Shown: positions 9,618 through 19,046 of the stretch, piece after piece
Layout: every line of letters begins with the position of its first letter
How positions within the stretch are numbered: the first letter of the stretch is position 1
Source: Prorocentrum cordatum
Lineage: Eukaryota; Sar; Dinophyceae; Prorocentrales; Prorocentraceae
Assembly: GCA_963575745.1 (NCBI GenBank)
Contig: CAUYUJ010005614.1
Location: forward strand, 267,315 to 331,314
Direction of reading: 5' to 3'
DNA: 64,000 nucleotides
Position numbers and translations under genes: made by a program
The notes under the pieces: model-generated
Told to the model about the DNA's origin: nothing
The model's database searches: none
The model's input: the letters and a program-made list of their open reading frames with translations, nothing else

Positions 9618-11240
9618 CGTCTAGGGTCGAGGCTTCCTTGTCGGGCCGGTTTTCGCTGATTCTCGGAGACGCTTCGGGTCGACGCGGTCCCTCGGGGCCC
9701 TCCAGGGTTCGAGTGGGCCTCTCCGGAGGCTCGTTTTCGGACTCGGGACCAGAGATCGCTGGATCTCTCTCCTCGGAGGGAAAAGTCCAACTGCGCTCGC
9801 CCTCTGAACTATCTCCTACAGCAAAAGACTCTAGCCTCTCGCTGGCTCTGCACAGCGCCCAGGCGCCGTCCTCGACGCCCGAGGCGAGGCTACTAATGAG
9901 GCCCGCCGGGAACTTCTCGGCTGCGGAAGTCTGGGCGCCGCCAAGGAGGGGCTCATGAAAGTGGCCCCCAGAGCATCTCCTCTGACAATGCGCTAACAGC
10001 TCCGGGGAATTCGAAATGATCGCGGTGGGTTTCTTGGCGGGTCCTCGGTTGCCGACCGTCAAACCATACATGCACTGGCACAGCCTCGCGACACGCACAT
10101 CCGGATGCTCCGAGAGGAGCCTAAGAGATTCCAGCTCCCAGGATGAGGCGGAGGAGGGATGCTCAATAGCGAAGATCCTCCCCATATCCAGCTGATACTT
10201 AGCAAGCTGTGCGCACAAATACATAGCCTGAAGACCCCTCTCATCCTCCTCCTTCTCTCGATCGGGGTTCATCCCCCCCCAGTTGGAGGCTCGAGGCGCG
10301 CCAGAGGCCTTGCACATCGGAGCCATCAGGATCGCGAGAGGCTTGCCCGTTCTTATCTGGCGCCGCAGCTTCTCCTGGCCGTGGCTCGAGAGGAGATTGG
10401 TTCCCAGAAGAAGATCGAAAGCAGGCGACACCTTGCGCCCGCGGCGGCTAAGCTCTCCCGAGACCTTAGCCGGACTAAAGACTTCTAGGGCCAGGGCTCC
10501 TCCTCTCCTCCTTTCCTTTTCCTGAACCAGCTTTCGCCGGGAGCGGCGCCCCTTCCTGAGGCCGGCGCCGTCTAGGGCTCGGGCCGCGGCTTCTCGAACC
10601 TTACGTGGTACCGTCGGGGGCGCGACAGCGAGATCAAGGTATCCGTCTAAGGCTGCCGCCGTGAAGCCGTCCTCCTCTACGATGTACACCTCCTCCTCTG
10701 CGTCTCCTCCTTCCCTCCTCTCAACCTTTGGGTCCTCCGTCTCCTCGCTTCCTCCCCCGCACCTCACCTTCTCCCTAGCCTCCTTTTCGCACCACAGCGT
10801 TACCTCAAGCACGGGCTTCAGTGCTCCGGAGACAGTATGAGAGATCTCGCGGGCCTCTGAGGCGGCCCAGAGCCCGGAGAACAGAGTTTGAGACCCGGGA
10901 CCCTTGATTTCGATCCATCGGATCCGGGGAGGAAGGAAAGAGGCATCAGCCCTGCCGCCGCAAGCGACCGCTGCGAGAGCGGTAAAGAACTTCGAGAGGC
11001 TCTCTAAGCCCAGACAAGCGGATTCCCATTGCTTTCGAGCACAGACTTCGGCAGGAGAAAGCGACCGGGCCCAGTCGGACCCCAGGAAACCATTGATCCC
11101 GCGCGAGGTTTTCCGAAAACACCCCTGGTCCGGGAATCGGTTCAAGCACGCGCTCAAATCCTTCAGGAAATTCCTGTCCGGGGACCCCCTGGTGAGCCCA
11201 CTTCGGGCCACCTCTTCTTGAAGGCTGGCCTCTAGATCGC
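9481..11240 (-). CDS. C1 pol segment with DNA methyltransferase-like domain
   Basis: This frame is open from the -1 overlap at about 11240 down to 9481. A first part (RRVSDLEASLQEEVARSG, FLKDLSACLNRF) is of unknown function. About 10500-9940 resembles a Rossmann-type methyltransferase: LALEVFSPAKVSGEL (SAM-binding motif I-like), FDLLLGTNLLS, LAILMAPMCKASGAPRASN (position of the Pro-Cys catalytic motif of C5-cytosine methyltransferases), IFAIEHPSSASSWE (position of the catalytic Glu) and a Cys-rich ending AHCQRRCSGGHFHE. The same domain occurs in C2. I recall related segments in predicted copia polyproteins of symbiotic dinoflagellates. Activity is not proven; Pro-Met-Cys replaces Pro-Pro-Cys. 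It could instead be a structural relic or a methyltransferase-fold protein with another role. Confidence 0.6.
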
Positions 11241-12113
11241 TCACTCGCCTGAAGCGTCCTCCATCAGCGGCTCGAGCGTGCCTCCCGGCACCCTGCCCTG
11301 CAGCATCGCCTGCGTGAGGGTGGCGATGCGCATGAAATCCTCGTCCTGGAGGCTGGCGGGGCGCGCGACCATGTCGCGCACCGTTGTCTCGATCCAGGCA
11401 CGGTGATCGGCCATCATCTGGCGGAAATTGATGAAGGTGGACTCGTTCGATCGGCGCTGCGCCTCCATCACCAGGGTCATGTCGTGAAGAGCCCTCTGCA
11501 TCTCCGGAACCGTCATCGGGCGCTCGCCGCTCTCCTCGGAGGCCGCCTTCGGTGGAGAAGGCCTCTCGTACCCCTTTGGCGGGGGCTTGAAAGGCACGTG
11601 CCCCTCGGCCACCTTGACCGTCGGTACGCCTCGGCCCTCCCGGCCCGGATAGCGGAACCTCTTCGGTGGCGGCGCGGCCGGAGGGTTCGCGACCCATGGA
11701 TCGGGTCCCTCCCAAGGGTGAATATTCGGCTTCAGCTTCTCCTTGTACTCCGCCCTCACAGCCTTCTGGCGGTCCTTCGTGAGCTTGGCAAGACGACGCT
11801 GCTCGAGCTCCTCGGGAGTGAAGGGCGTGTAGAACAGCTGGGCCTTGCACGCCGTGCACTTGCCGCACCTCCCGTGCTGGTTGGCCCCCTCCCACTTGGC
11901 ATGACCCGGGCGAGGGCAGGTGGCCGGATCCTCGCGCTCCTTGATCGCCGTCGGCATCACCGTGGCCTCCAGGATGGCCTGGAGACAAACTTGAGCGTGC
12001 CAGAGCAGGCGGAGAGCCACCCTCCTCCAGCGAACCTGCGGCGCCGTCAAGACCTGGTAGCCCTCGTGGAGCCACTGAACCTCGAGCTCCGAGAGGGCCT
12101 CCTTCTCGAGCAT
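11241..12113 (-). CDS. C1 Cys-rich polyprotein segment
   Basis: A 290-codon ORF between protease and methyltransferase-like parts. It begins with a predicted helical stretch (ALSELEVQWLHEGYQVLTAP), followed by a Cys cluster (CPRPGHAKWEGANQHGRCGK then CTACKAQ) that C2 retains (NQFGQCAKCMAC). It continues with Lys/Glu-rich sequence (RLAKLTKDRQKAVRAEYKEK), a Pro-rich spacer and a helical C-terminus ending DASGE. The Cys cluster may be a zinc site used for nucleic acid binding; I know no named family. The ORF stops at GAG TGA, and the downstream ORF overlaps in the -1 frame, an arrangement shared with C2. Its own upstream joint (about 12150) is frameshifted relative to the KVGFDLTHLREG segment, which is continuous in C2. 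Confidence 0.65.
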   Translation of the reverse strand: MLEKEALSELEVQWLHEGYQVLTAPQVRWRRVALRLLWHAQVCLQAILEATVMPTAIKEREDPATCPRPGHAKWEGANQHGRCGKCTACKAQLFYTPFTPEELEQRRLAKLTKDRQKAVRAEYKEKLKPNIHPWEGPDPWVANPPAAPPPKRFRYPGREGRGVPTVKVAEGHVPFKPPPKGYERPSPPKAASEESGERPMTVPEMQRALHDMTLVMEAQRRSNESTFINFRQMMADHRAWIETTVRDMVARPASLQDEDFMRIATLTQAMLQGRVPGGTLEPLMEDASGE

Positions 12114-12221
12114 CGAGTCGAGGCCCGGGGCGGGCTTCGCCTCTGGGAGCCTCCCACTCCTCGATCGACATGTCCGTGGCTCCCGTCTCGAGAGCGTTGC
12201 AAGCTCCCTCGCGCAGGTGAG

Positions 12222-13094
12222 TCAGATCGAAGCCGACCTTCTTGATGATCCTGCCGTCCTTCCGAAGCTGGGCCGGCGACTTTCCACGAACCATCCTGAA
12301 CAACGTCCTGGTCTGTGGCGGCCTCCTGGCCGGGCTGCTTCTCGCCAGAGGCGGGCTCCTCCTCGACCGATGCTTGGGCCGAAAACTCCGGAAAGGGGTC
12401 GGGTCCGCCCCCGCCAACGTTCTGATGGGGCCCGAGACTCGGGGGCAGAGAGAGGAGAGGGAAGAGAAGCAAGCGGGCCACACGCAAACAGCGATGCATC
12501 TACCCCCTCAGCCCTGCCCTCACCCCTGCGGCGGTCCTGAACCAGAAGGCGCTCCACGGGAATATTCTCCTGGATCTCCGGGGCCAGGCGATAGCTGGAG
12601 GCCAGGCACTGCACTAAATCGACGGACCTGTGGCCGGAGGGGCGCAGCTTAAGCTTCAGCTCGGACTTCCTCCCCGCGACAGAGACGGTCATCACGTCCC
12701 GCTGCAAGTCGATCACTGCGTTGAGAGCTGTCAGCAAGCGCGCCGGAAGCAGCGGCGGGCAGTGGGTCTCCAGCACCAGGAACTCGATCACCCCGCACCC
12801 GCCAAGAGATATCGGGACCCACGCTCTTCCGATGGGTGTCGCGCGCCCCCCGATCCCGGAGGCATAGACACCCTGGATCGGGCTCCAGTCGAAGTGGACC
12901 TTGAAGCCGTGCTGGGCGAGCGCCTCGTTCAGCTCCTCGGCCTCGCTCTTGCCGATGAGTGCCTGGGCCGCCGCGGTGTCCACGAGCGCGCGAGTGCTCA
13001 AGTGACGGAGCGTAATGGACCAGAGAAAGATCTCCCAATAATATCCTGAATCTTGGATGCCCAGTCGGACTCTGAGTGCGCTTCGAAGTGCCAA
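12222..13094 (-). pseudogene. C1 aspartic protease region
   Basis: The retroviral-type aspartic protease begins near 12995 with STRALVDTAAAQALIGK; the Asp-Thr is the active-site pair, followed by Ala-Ala instead of the usual Gly-Ala. Later signals (GVYASGIGG, GRAWVPISLGGCGVIEFLVL, LLPARLLTALNAVIDLQ) match the flap and second half of copia proteases. It would cleave the gag-pol polyprotein. It is out of frame with gag (shift at about 13020-13060), and the last third of this ORF is noise after another frameshift. Downstream, the segment FRMVRGKSPAQLRKDGRIIK and KVGFDLTHLREG (about 12300-12200, a different frame) belongs to the same polyprotein. Confidence 0.72.
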
Positions 13095-13189
13095 GAACCA
13101 AAAACATCTTCATCATCATCTTTCTCCTCTCCCTGCTCGCAGTAAGAGGCATAGTTAAAGGCGTCGTCCTCGTCATTGTTCACGAATGC

Positions 13190-14407
13190 CTATGTGAAGC
13201 CGGTCACTGGTCGGGGGGGGGCCTTCTTTTCCTCGGCAAGCCGATCACTCTTGGAAAGGTGCGGGTTCTTGCACTGATCGGCCCAGTGACCCCTTTCGCC
13301 ACAGTTAGCACAACGGCTCCGTTTGCGCAGATCTCTGTCGCCTACTTTCCGAAATCCTGGTTTGGCAGCTTTTCGTCGATCGAAAAAGTCTCTGCCAGTC
13401 TTCTTGGCCATCTTAAGCTTCCGAGACTCGACCAAGGTCCTCCGCTCTTCTTTCCCGAACTTCTCTTCCAGGACGGCCGCAAACACCTCCAGAGTTTCGT
13501 GCTCGTCGAGGTCCTGGGTCTCTACTGCGTTCAGAAAGGTCTCCGCATCGTCCTCGGGCATTTCGATGTCGTCCTCGGACTCGTCTTCTCGAAAGTCGGG
13601 CATCGCTTCGGCCGAGCTCGAGGTGTCCGCAGCAAACGTCTTCGGGATCGGGAGGGGCACAGCAGGAAGCACCACCTTCTCAGTCACGTCGAGCTGCAGA
13701 AGGGCAGAGCGCATCGAGGCCGCGTCTAATCGGCCGCCCGCCAGTGTTCTCATATTGATCTTGTTTTGCGTACTAAGATTGTCACCCTCTTCGAGGTATC
13801 TCGCTTTCACATTGTCGGGCAGCACTAGGCCTCCGGCTTCCGCATCGGACAACTGATGATCTCGTCGTAGGATGTAATCCGTAATACTCTCGCCACGCCG
13901 AATCATGTAATCGACAAGGGCCTGCGAACGTGATATCCGATCCCTGTCTCCTGGTCGTTCCCCGTTCAATATGCACAAGTGCTTGATCAGATTTTCTATG
14001 CCCGCTTCGGTGTCCAGGGTCGCTCGCACCGACTTAAACTTGAGTTGTAGCTCGACGGGCAGAGATTCCACAACTCGAGATGCCTGCGTGCTCGGGGAGT
14101 GTCCAGTACGGCGAGACCAAGCCCTCAGATTTTCCGTATACAGTTCAAGGTGCTCCAGTCCCAGAAACGCTGGTGGAGGTCCAAAATCACGACTGCGCCG
14201 TTCCCCTGACGAGGACCATGCCCCGCCTACCCAGTCGTTCCACCCCTGGTACCAGCTCCAGCTCTCGTCCCAGATCTCGGTGGGCTGCCACCAAGAGTCC
14301 CAGGAAGCTCGCCAGTCGTGATTATCCCAAGGTTCTCCCTGGTCCTCAATGGGCTCGGTCTGAACACCTGAATCTCTCGTCTCCTCCTCGTCCTCTTGCG
14401 CTGGCAT
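13190..14407 (-). CDS. C1 gag
   Basis: A 405-codon capsid protein. The open frame extends upstream across the primer-binding site into the LTR (14542), but the ATG at 14407 (MPAQEDEEETRDSG) is the first one inside the element. The core resembles copia gag (LELYTENLRAWSRRTG, VVESLPVELQLKFKSVRATL, INMRTLAGGRLDAASMRSAL). An acidic linker follows, then a CCHC zinc knuckle CANCGERGHWADQC (Cys-x2-Cys-x4-His-x4-Cys) near the end. It packages element RNA into particles. It ends at a TAG where C2 has TAC, after which the same frame stays open to about 12998 (NNDEDDAFNYASYCEQGEEK), so gag was originally longer or fused to protease. Confidence 0.85.
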   Translation of the reverse strand: MPAQEDEEETRDSGVQTEPIEDQGEPWDNHDWRASWDSWWQPTEIWDESWSWYQGWNDWVGGAWSSSGERRSRDFGPPPAFLGLEHLELYTENLRAWSRRTGHSPSTQASRVVESLPVELQLKFKSVRATLDTEAGIENLIKHLCILNGERPGDRDRISRSQALVDYMIRRGESITDYILRRDHQLSDAEAGGLVLPDNVKARYLEEGDNLSTQNKINMRTLAGGRLDAASMRSALLQLDVTEKVVLPAVPLPIPKTFAADTSSSAEAMPDFREDESEDDIEMPEDDAETFLNAVETQDLDEHETLEVFAAVLEEKFGKEERRTLVESRKLKMAKKTGRDFFDRRKAAKPGFRKVGDRDLRKRSRCANCGERGHWADQCKNPHLSKSDRLAEEKKAPPRPVTGFT

Positions 14408-14495
14408 GCCAGCGCGGGCTTCCCCCGTCCCTGAGACTCTCGGAGGCTGTGCTGTGAAACTGGTCGCCTCCTCTCTGGATCGCACGCTGCCACGT

Positions 14496-14508
14496 GCTCC
14501 GCTTACCA
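14496..14508 (-). promoter_or_regulatory. C1 tRNA primer-binding site
   Basis: One base inside the 5' LTR the minus strand reads TGGTAAGCGGAGC, complementary to a tRNA 3' end finishing ...CCA. The identical 13 bases sit at the same place in C2. The tRNA species was not identified. Confidence 0.7.
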
Positions 14509-14509
14509 C

Positions 14510-14651
14510 TGAGAATGGGCAAGGGAAGACAATGAACAACAAATGGACCTGTAGAAGAGAAAACGTGTTTGCAGTACGCCCCGCGAGCGACCTCGTGAGA
14601 CTCAGGAGAGTCTCGCCCTAAGCCGAAGTGGCTAGCAACCGTCGAACACGA

Positions 14652-14702
<51 letters not shown>

Positions 14703-14739
14703 GGACAACAGGGGACCCCACAGGACCCTGGCGGGGACA
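14510..14739 (-). repeat. C1 5' LTR
   Basis: 230 bp, TGAGAATGGG to GGCGGGGACA. It matches 5194-5401 except for three substitutions and a longer GA run (about 14656-14700). As the 5' LTR of a minus-strand element it should carry the promoter, but no TATA-like box is obvious. Confidence 0.92.
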
Positions 14740-14743
14740 CGGC

Positions 14744-16558
14744 CACCCCACTCTTCAAGGGAGGCCAACCAGCACCTGCCCACGCCGCCGCGGACATGCG
14801 CGAGCAGTGGGCCAAGCACTGGAAGCCAGACAACTACGACAGCACGGGCTACGTCACCGCCTGGAGCCAGCACGCCTCTGCCGTGGCCTTCCCGAAGTCG
14901 ACTTACCCACAGGACTGGATGCCATCGCTGGACACCTTCGTGGCAGCAGTCCGCCAAGCTAAAGGATGCCCAGGGCTCGACGGCTGGACAAGTCGCGAGG
15001 TCAAGGCACTGGACAAGATCTACCCCATCGTCATCGAGGAGTTGTACGAGCTGTGGGTCACGACATGACAACAAGCAGTCGAGCTCCGAGGTAGACTACC
15101 TCCAGAAGTGCTGCACGCCATCTTTCCCTGGCGGGTAGCAGGCATCCCAAAGAACGAAGAAGCGACCCGTCCCATCTCTGTGGGATCCGTGCTGTTGCGA
15201 GCCTGGCTACGGGCCCTGGCGACAGCATCCGCTTCTCCTCCAAACCTGCAGTGGGCCAACCGCAGACACGCGTCAGTGGTGCACGCCGTATCCAAGTGGC
15301 TGAAAGATTGCTCAGAAGGCCAGCGTGGCGCGGATATAGACCTCTCGGCAGCCTTCGACCCGGTGGACCACGACCTGGCCTTGGAAGCGGCTGACCACTC
15401 AGCCATACCATACGCCGTCATGTACACATGCTACGCCGCTTGGAAGGGCCCGAGGATCTGCTGTATCCAGGGCGAACTAGCCCCACCACTGGACCCGTGC
15501 AGAGGCCTACAGGGCGACAGCACGGCGTCTTGCACTCTCATATCGACACTGGTGCCATGGGCACACACGTCGCAGGGACACGCCTTCATGGACGACAGGA
15601 GTCAGGTTGAGCACAACGCCGATGACCTCGACATGGACTCGCAGATGACACAGCAGTTCGACACGTCTATCGGATATTGCGAGGATCAGAGTAAAAGGCA
15701 ACGCTGGAGCATCGACGACCCTGTACCTGTCCAAGTGGAACATCTGGGTATTCTCGCTACTCCTACAGACCACACCGCCCCCATCATCCCGAGGGGCGGC
15801 TGGCAGAAGCTGGAGACAGCTATTTCAGTGCAGGGGGCCATGCCTGGCAGCCATCAAGTACGACTTAGACTGGCCCTTGCATATGCGAGGCCGTCGTGGA
15901 CGTGGGCGTTGCCAATTGCGACACCGCCACCAAGACGCTTCGCGAGACTACTGTGCCGAGCTCTGTGGAGAACAAGTTCGAGCTGGCGGAGCTTTGGCCG
16001 CTACTGGGCGCAGAACGTCTTGCTACATCCAGAGCATTCCGCAGCTATCCTGGGATTTCGAAAATCGGTTGACGAGAGATTGGTATGGAGTGATTTTCTG
16101 GACACTACCCTCTCGGAGTACGCACGGGTATTGGGATTATTTTTATCCGATATTCGCCCACGCAGGGCGCTATTCTACAAGTGGACTCGCGTGATGACTT
16201 CAGGGTCAGACACGCAGTCGAGCATATTGTGGGCGACGACTGGATGTTCAGCACCAACGGCAAGGCCGCCCAACATGCTCTCAGAAGTATCGGCCGCATC
16301 AGATGCCTTCAGCAGGTGGTGCGCAAGAGATTCGACGCAGAGGGGATTGACGACGTTGACGTTCAGGCATCCTCAAGCAAAGTGCACGGAAAGGGGTTCC
16401 AGTCCCTGGACGAAGAAGACCGCACACTTCTGGCGGTCTTCAGATCGAGGGCAGTGACCTCCGAGACGCGACGACGATCAGGATACCCGTGCAAGCATTG
16501 CGGGGCACCGACCCCCAGTTTTCGCCACGCCTTCCCTGAGTGCCCACGACACGCATGA
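14744..16558 (+). pseudogene. LINE-A reverse transcriptase and C-terminal zinc motif
   Basis: The frame entering from 5193 continues as ATPLFKGGQPAP. RT motifs follow: TRPISVGSVLLRAW, motif A ADIDLSAAFDPVDHDLA (about 15328-15370), motif B CRGLQGDSTASCTL, and motif C FMDD (15585-15596, a variant of YADD with both Asp kept). One in-frame TGA (15066-15068) interrupts it before motif A. The downstream frame shifts between about 16190 and 16250, after which the thumb-like region and a Cys/His motif YPCKHCGAPTPSFRHAFPEC plus PRHA end at TGA 16556-16558. The protein copies element RNA at the target site; here it is inactive. Confidence 0.8.
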
Positions 16559-16814
16559 GAGCGAGGAATGTTCGAAGACCGCTCTGCTCTTCCCCCGGCA
16601 TTTTGGACAAGCGTGCCGAGGGTCACGAGCAAGAGCGGCTGGATAGTATCATCTCAAGATGATTGTCCGCAAGTGCGTGCGAGGATGCCCACGGCGAGTT
16701 GCGCCCTGGGCCTCAGCATCCTCAAGAAAGGCAAAGAAAACATGCTGACCGATGCCACGCCCATCCCACGGATGACGCGTCCACCGGCACGGTTGGTTCA
16801 GTAACAACACAGGC
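16559..16814 (+). other. LINE-A 3' tail and junction with LINE-B
   Basis: No coding signal. It probably contains the LINE-A 3' untranslated region. TGACATT recurs near 16815 and 16840, around the presumed junction with the oppositely oriented LINE-B. No clear poly(A) tail is seen. Confidence 0.35.
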
Positions 16815-16832
16815 ATGACATTATCCCTATTG

Positions 16833-17890
16833 TCAGGATATGACATTCAGCTTTTCTCTTCGTCTCAGCGCACTATCGCGGACATATTGGTTGAGCCCCT
16901 TCAAATGATCATCATAATGGCTATGCCCTGGAGGCCGGAACGCCCACAAGTCGCTCTGGAAAGCAAGGCACGTTCGAGGGTCGGCCAGGGCTCGTCTGTT
17001 GACGCGGAACACCGGCGTGGCCTTGCGGTGATCGTCGAAATTCGGCATGGCCGGAATGTTCACACGCATGGCAACAGCGAATTGGTCGCCCCGCTGGCCC
17101 ATGGCAGGGCCCACGTCACGATCAAGCCAGCACCTCTTAACACGAGGGAGATCCGTGACGGGCAATGCCAGGTAGTCAATCCTGGCTGCGGTGCCTCAAG
17201 AAGAACTCCAAGTGGGCCCAGGCGAATAAAATGCGTTCGCGGCTGCGTACTCGTGCGTCTCGTGGAATGCGACTCAGAGCCCACGCGCATTGGCATCGAG
17301 AGCCAGAAACAATTTAACCACCGGATGCTTGCCACGAAGGGCGGCGAAGCGAGAGTCAAGTGCATCCCACCATGTGTGTTTTGCTGTCTGCGTCGTCGTG
17401 CTCATGAGGGGCATGCCCGACGAGAACACAATAAAATGTGTTTGTCAGGACGCTGCAGAATTGCGTGCATCAAGCGAGGGCTGTCCACGTGCCAATGAAC
17501 CACTTGTAACTTCGATTCGATTCTAGTCCAAACTTGCACTAGATGCGAACCAGCAGAATTGGCCACGGCCACGAGCACGCGGCAGTGGAGACCCCCGCGT
17601 TCGAGGGCGGTTCGCCCACGCCCTTCCTGGACACCGATGATGTCGAAAGTTGCGCTGGCGAACATCATCTCTAGCACCTGCACCTCGCTGAGGAGCACGG
17701 CGCCAGATACTGTCGAATGCGATCGGTCTCCATGATGAAGGAGACACGCACACACTTTGGCGGTGACGATTACTAGCGGCAACCCTCGTCGGGCGCGAGG
17801 ACCGCAATCTCCACGATGCCAGTTGGGGCGCGCGGCATCGCCCTTGCCTCGGCTCGGAGAGGCACGCTCGGTGAAACTGGGGCTCGTCAC
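16833..17890 (-). pseudogene. LINE-B endonuclease (EEP family) relic
   Basis: Fragments in several frames: ATFDIIGVQEGRG (catalytic Glu region), VAVANSAGSHLVQVWTR, a stretch reading TWWDALDSRF then LFLALDANARG (the Asp-x-Asn block, about 17390-17290), THFIRLGPLGVLLEAPQPG and a terminal DHRKATPVFRVNRRAL (the Asp-His block). At least two frameshifts (about 17410 and 17180) break it. It once nicked target DNA. It is clearly related in plan to the LINE-A endonuclease but not closely in sequence. Confidence 0.65.
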
Positions 17891-18824
17891 GGGGGGGATG
17901 GGCCCCCAGCGGCTGCGCGAAAAGACGAAGTGCCCGTTTTCTTGGTCGACTTCTCCACAATGAAGGACGCCCGGACACGGATCCTCGCGGGGGGGGCCCT
18001 TGACCCACCCTCCGAAGCGGCGCCCGGGGCTCTGTCAGCAGAGGGCTGTCTGCCAACAAGCCTCCTGTGGGGCGGCGACGTCAAGTCCACGGTGCTCAGG
18101 AAGCGCCTGTAGAATGCGCTCGCCTGCGCCCGCGCCTCGGCCGCTGCGCCGGCGCCAACGTGGGACTCCGTGAGTAGCTCGATGGCGGCGCCCAGCGGGG
18201 CCCCGAGCGCTTCGCAGACGCCGCGGCAACTCGTCTCGCCGGTGCCGACGGAACTCTCGAGCTGCGCCAACTCGGTGGAAAGCTGCTCGACCTCCTTGAT
18301 CGCCTGCTGCTTCGCCCCCTCCGCGAGCTCAGCTGCCCCCCCGCGTGCCGCAGGCGCTTACTGGCACGAGTCAAGGCGTCGCGGGCGCCGTCGATGCGCC
18401 GGCCGATGGACCAGGACTCGGAGATGCGCTTCCTACACGCCTCGATCTGCTTGGTCATGGAGGCGCACTGCTCGATGAAGGCGTCGCCATTCAAGCGCGC
18501 GCGGGCTTTCTCTGGGCGATCTGCGCCTGCAGCTGCGCCACGGCGGAGGCACTCTGAGAGCCGGCCGCAGCAAGCGGCGGCGAGGTCGCAGGAACCGGCA
18601 CCGCAGACTCCGTGACCATGTCTGCAGGGTCGCTCCGGTCGCCGGCCGCGGTGGCGAGCAGCGCGGCCACGTGGGAAAGCTGCTCCGCTGCGTTCTTGGG
18701 CTTGACTGCATTTGACGGCGGCGATGGTGAAGGTAGGGAAGATGACAACGCAAGAGTGCCCAAAACTGCTCGAGCGCACGACCTGCGCACGCCACGCGTC
18801 GCGCACTTGGCCCTGGGGGCCCAG

Positions 18825-19018
18825 CGCCACGGGTCAGGGAGGCCCCGGAGGACAGGAGGGATCGTGGGAGGATGAACTTGTTTATCAGAAGGTTACGTTC
18901 AGAATCTCAGTGACTCCTCGGAGTCACGCACAAAGCTAACATGGCTGCAGGGCAGTCGAACGCGAAGAGGAGAGAGGGGAGAACGACAGGCAACCCCCCA
19001 GAGAAGCAAACGACGACA
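18825..19018 (-). repeat. C2 3' LTR
   Basis: A 194-bp diverged repeat of 27939-28130. It contains a perfect short hairpin, GTGACTCC-TC-GGAGTCAC (18910-18927); in the other LTR the stem is partly kept around a TTCG loop. Confidence 0.85.
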
Positions 19019-19046
19019 GCGGGCCCAACTTTAGCGGGTTCGACTC
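19019..19046 (-). other. Conserved block next to C2 3' LTR
   Basis: The minus strand reads GTCGAACCCGCTAAAGTTGG then GCCCGC, matching the block inside the C1 3' LTR. Its location fits the plus-strand primer position. Confidence 0.45.

Larger units (their letters stand above)
5194..14739 (-). mobile_element. Copia-type LTR retrotransposon C1
   Basis: A 9546-bp element on the minus strand, bounded by LTRs of 208 bp (left, 3') and 230 bp (right, 5') that start TG and end CA. The flanking 4 bp, CGGC at 5190-5193 and 14740-14743, are a target-site duplication. The order gag, protease, integrase, RT, RNase H is diagnostic of Ty1/copia (integrase before RT). An extra Cys-rich segment and a methyltransferase-like domain lie between protease and integrase. 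The LTRs differ by three substitutions plus GA-repeat length, so insertion was recent. The coding region nevertheless has several frameshifts and stops (gag/protease, 12150 region, integrase homopolymer, RNase H), so this copy is probably not autonomous, or some indels are assembly errors in homopolymers. Confidence 0.9.
1..16810 (+). mobile_element. LINE-A, non-LTR retrotransposon split by copia element C1
   Basis: Plus-strand LINE relic. In order it holds an ORF1-like region (89-2829), an apurinic-type endonuclease (3208 to about 4870), a linker (to 5193), then, after the 9.5-kb C1 insertion, an RT (14744 to about 16200) and a C-terminal CCHC/CCHH-like zinc motif (about 16490-16558). Much of the upstream coding lies in one frame broken by single stops, so this may once have been one very long ORF or two abutting ORFs. 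The 5' end lies outside the window. The 3' end is placed loosely near 16810, where minus-strand LINE-B begins. It is decayed (at least six in-frame stops and several frameshifts) and cannot be autonomous. Confidence 0.8.

Noticed and set aside
11230-11420. Slippery heptamer for -1 frameshifting near the GAG TGA junction of C1
   Set aside because: No X-XXY-YYZ site was seen by eye; the conserved overlap is reported without a mechanism.
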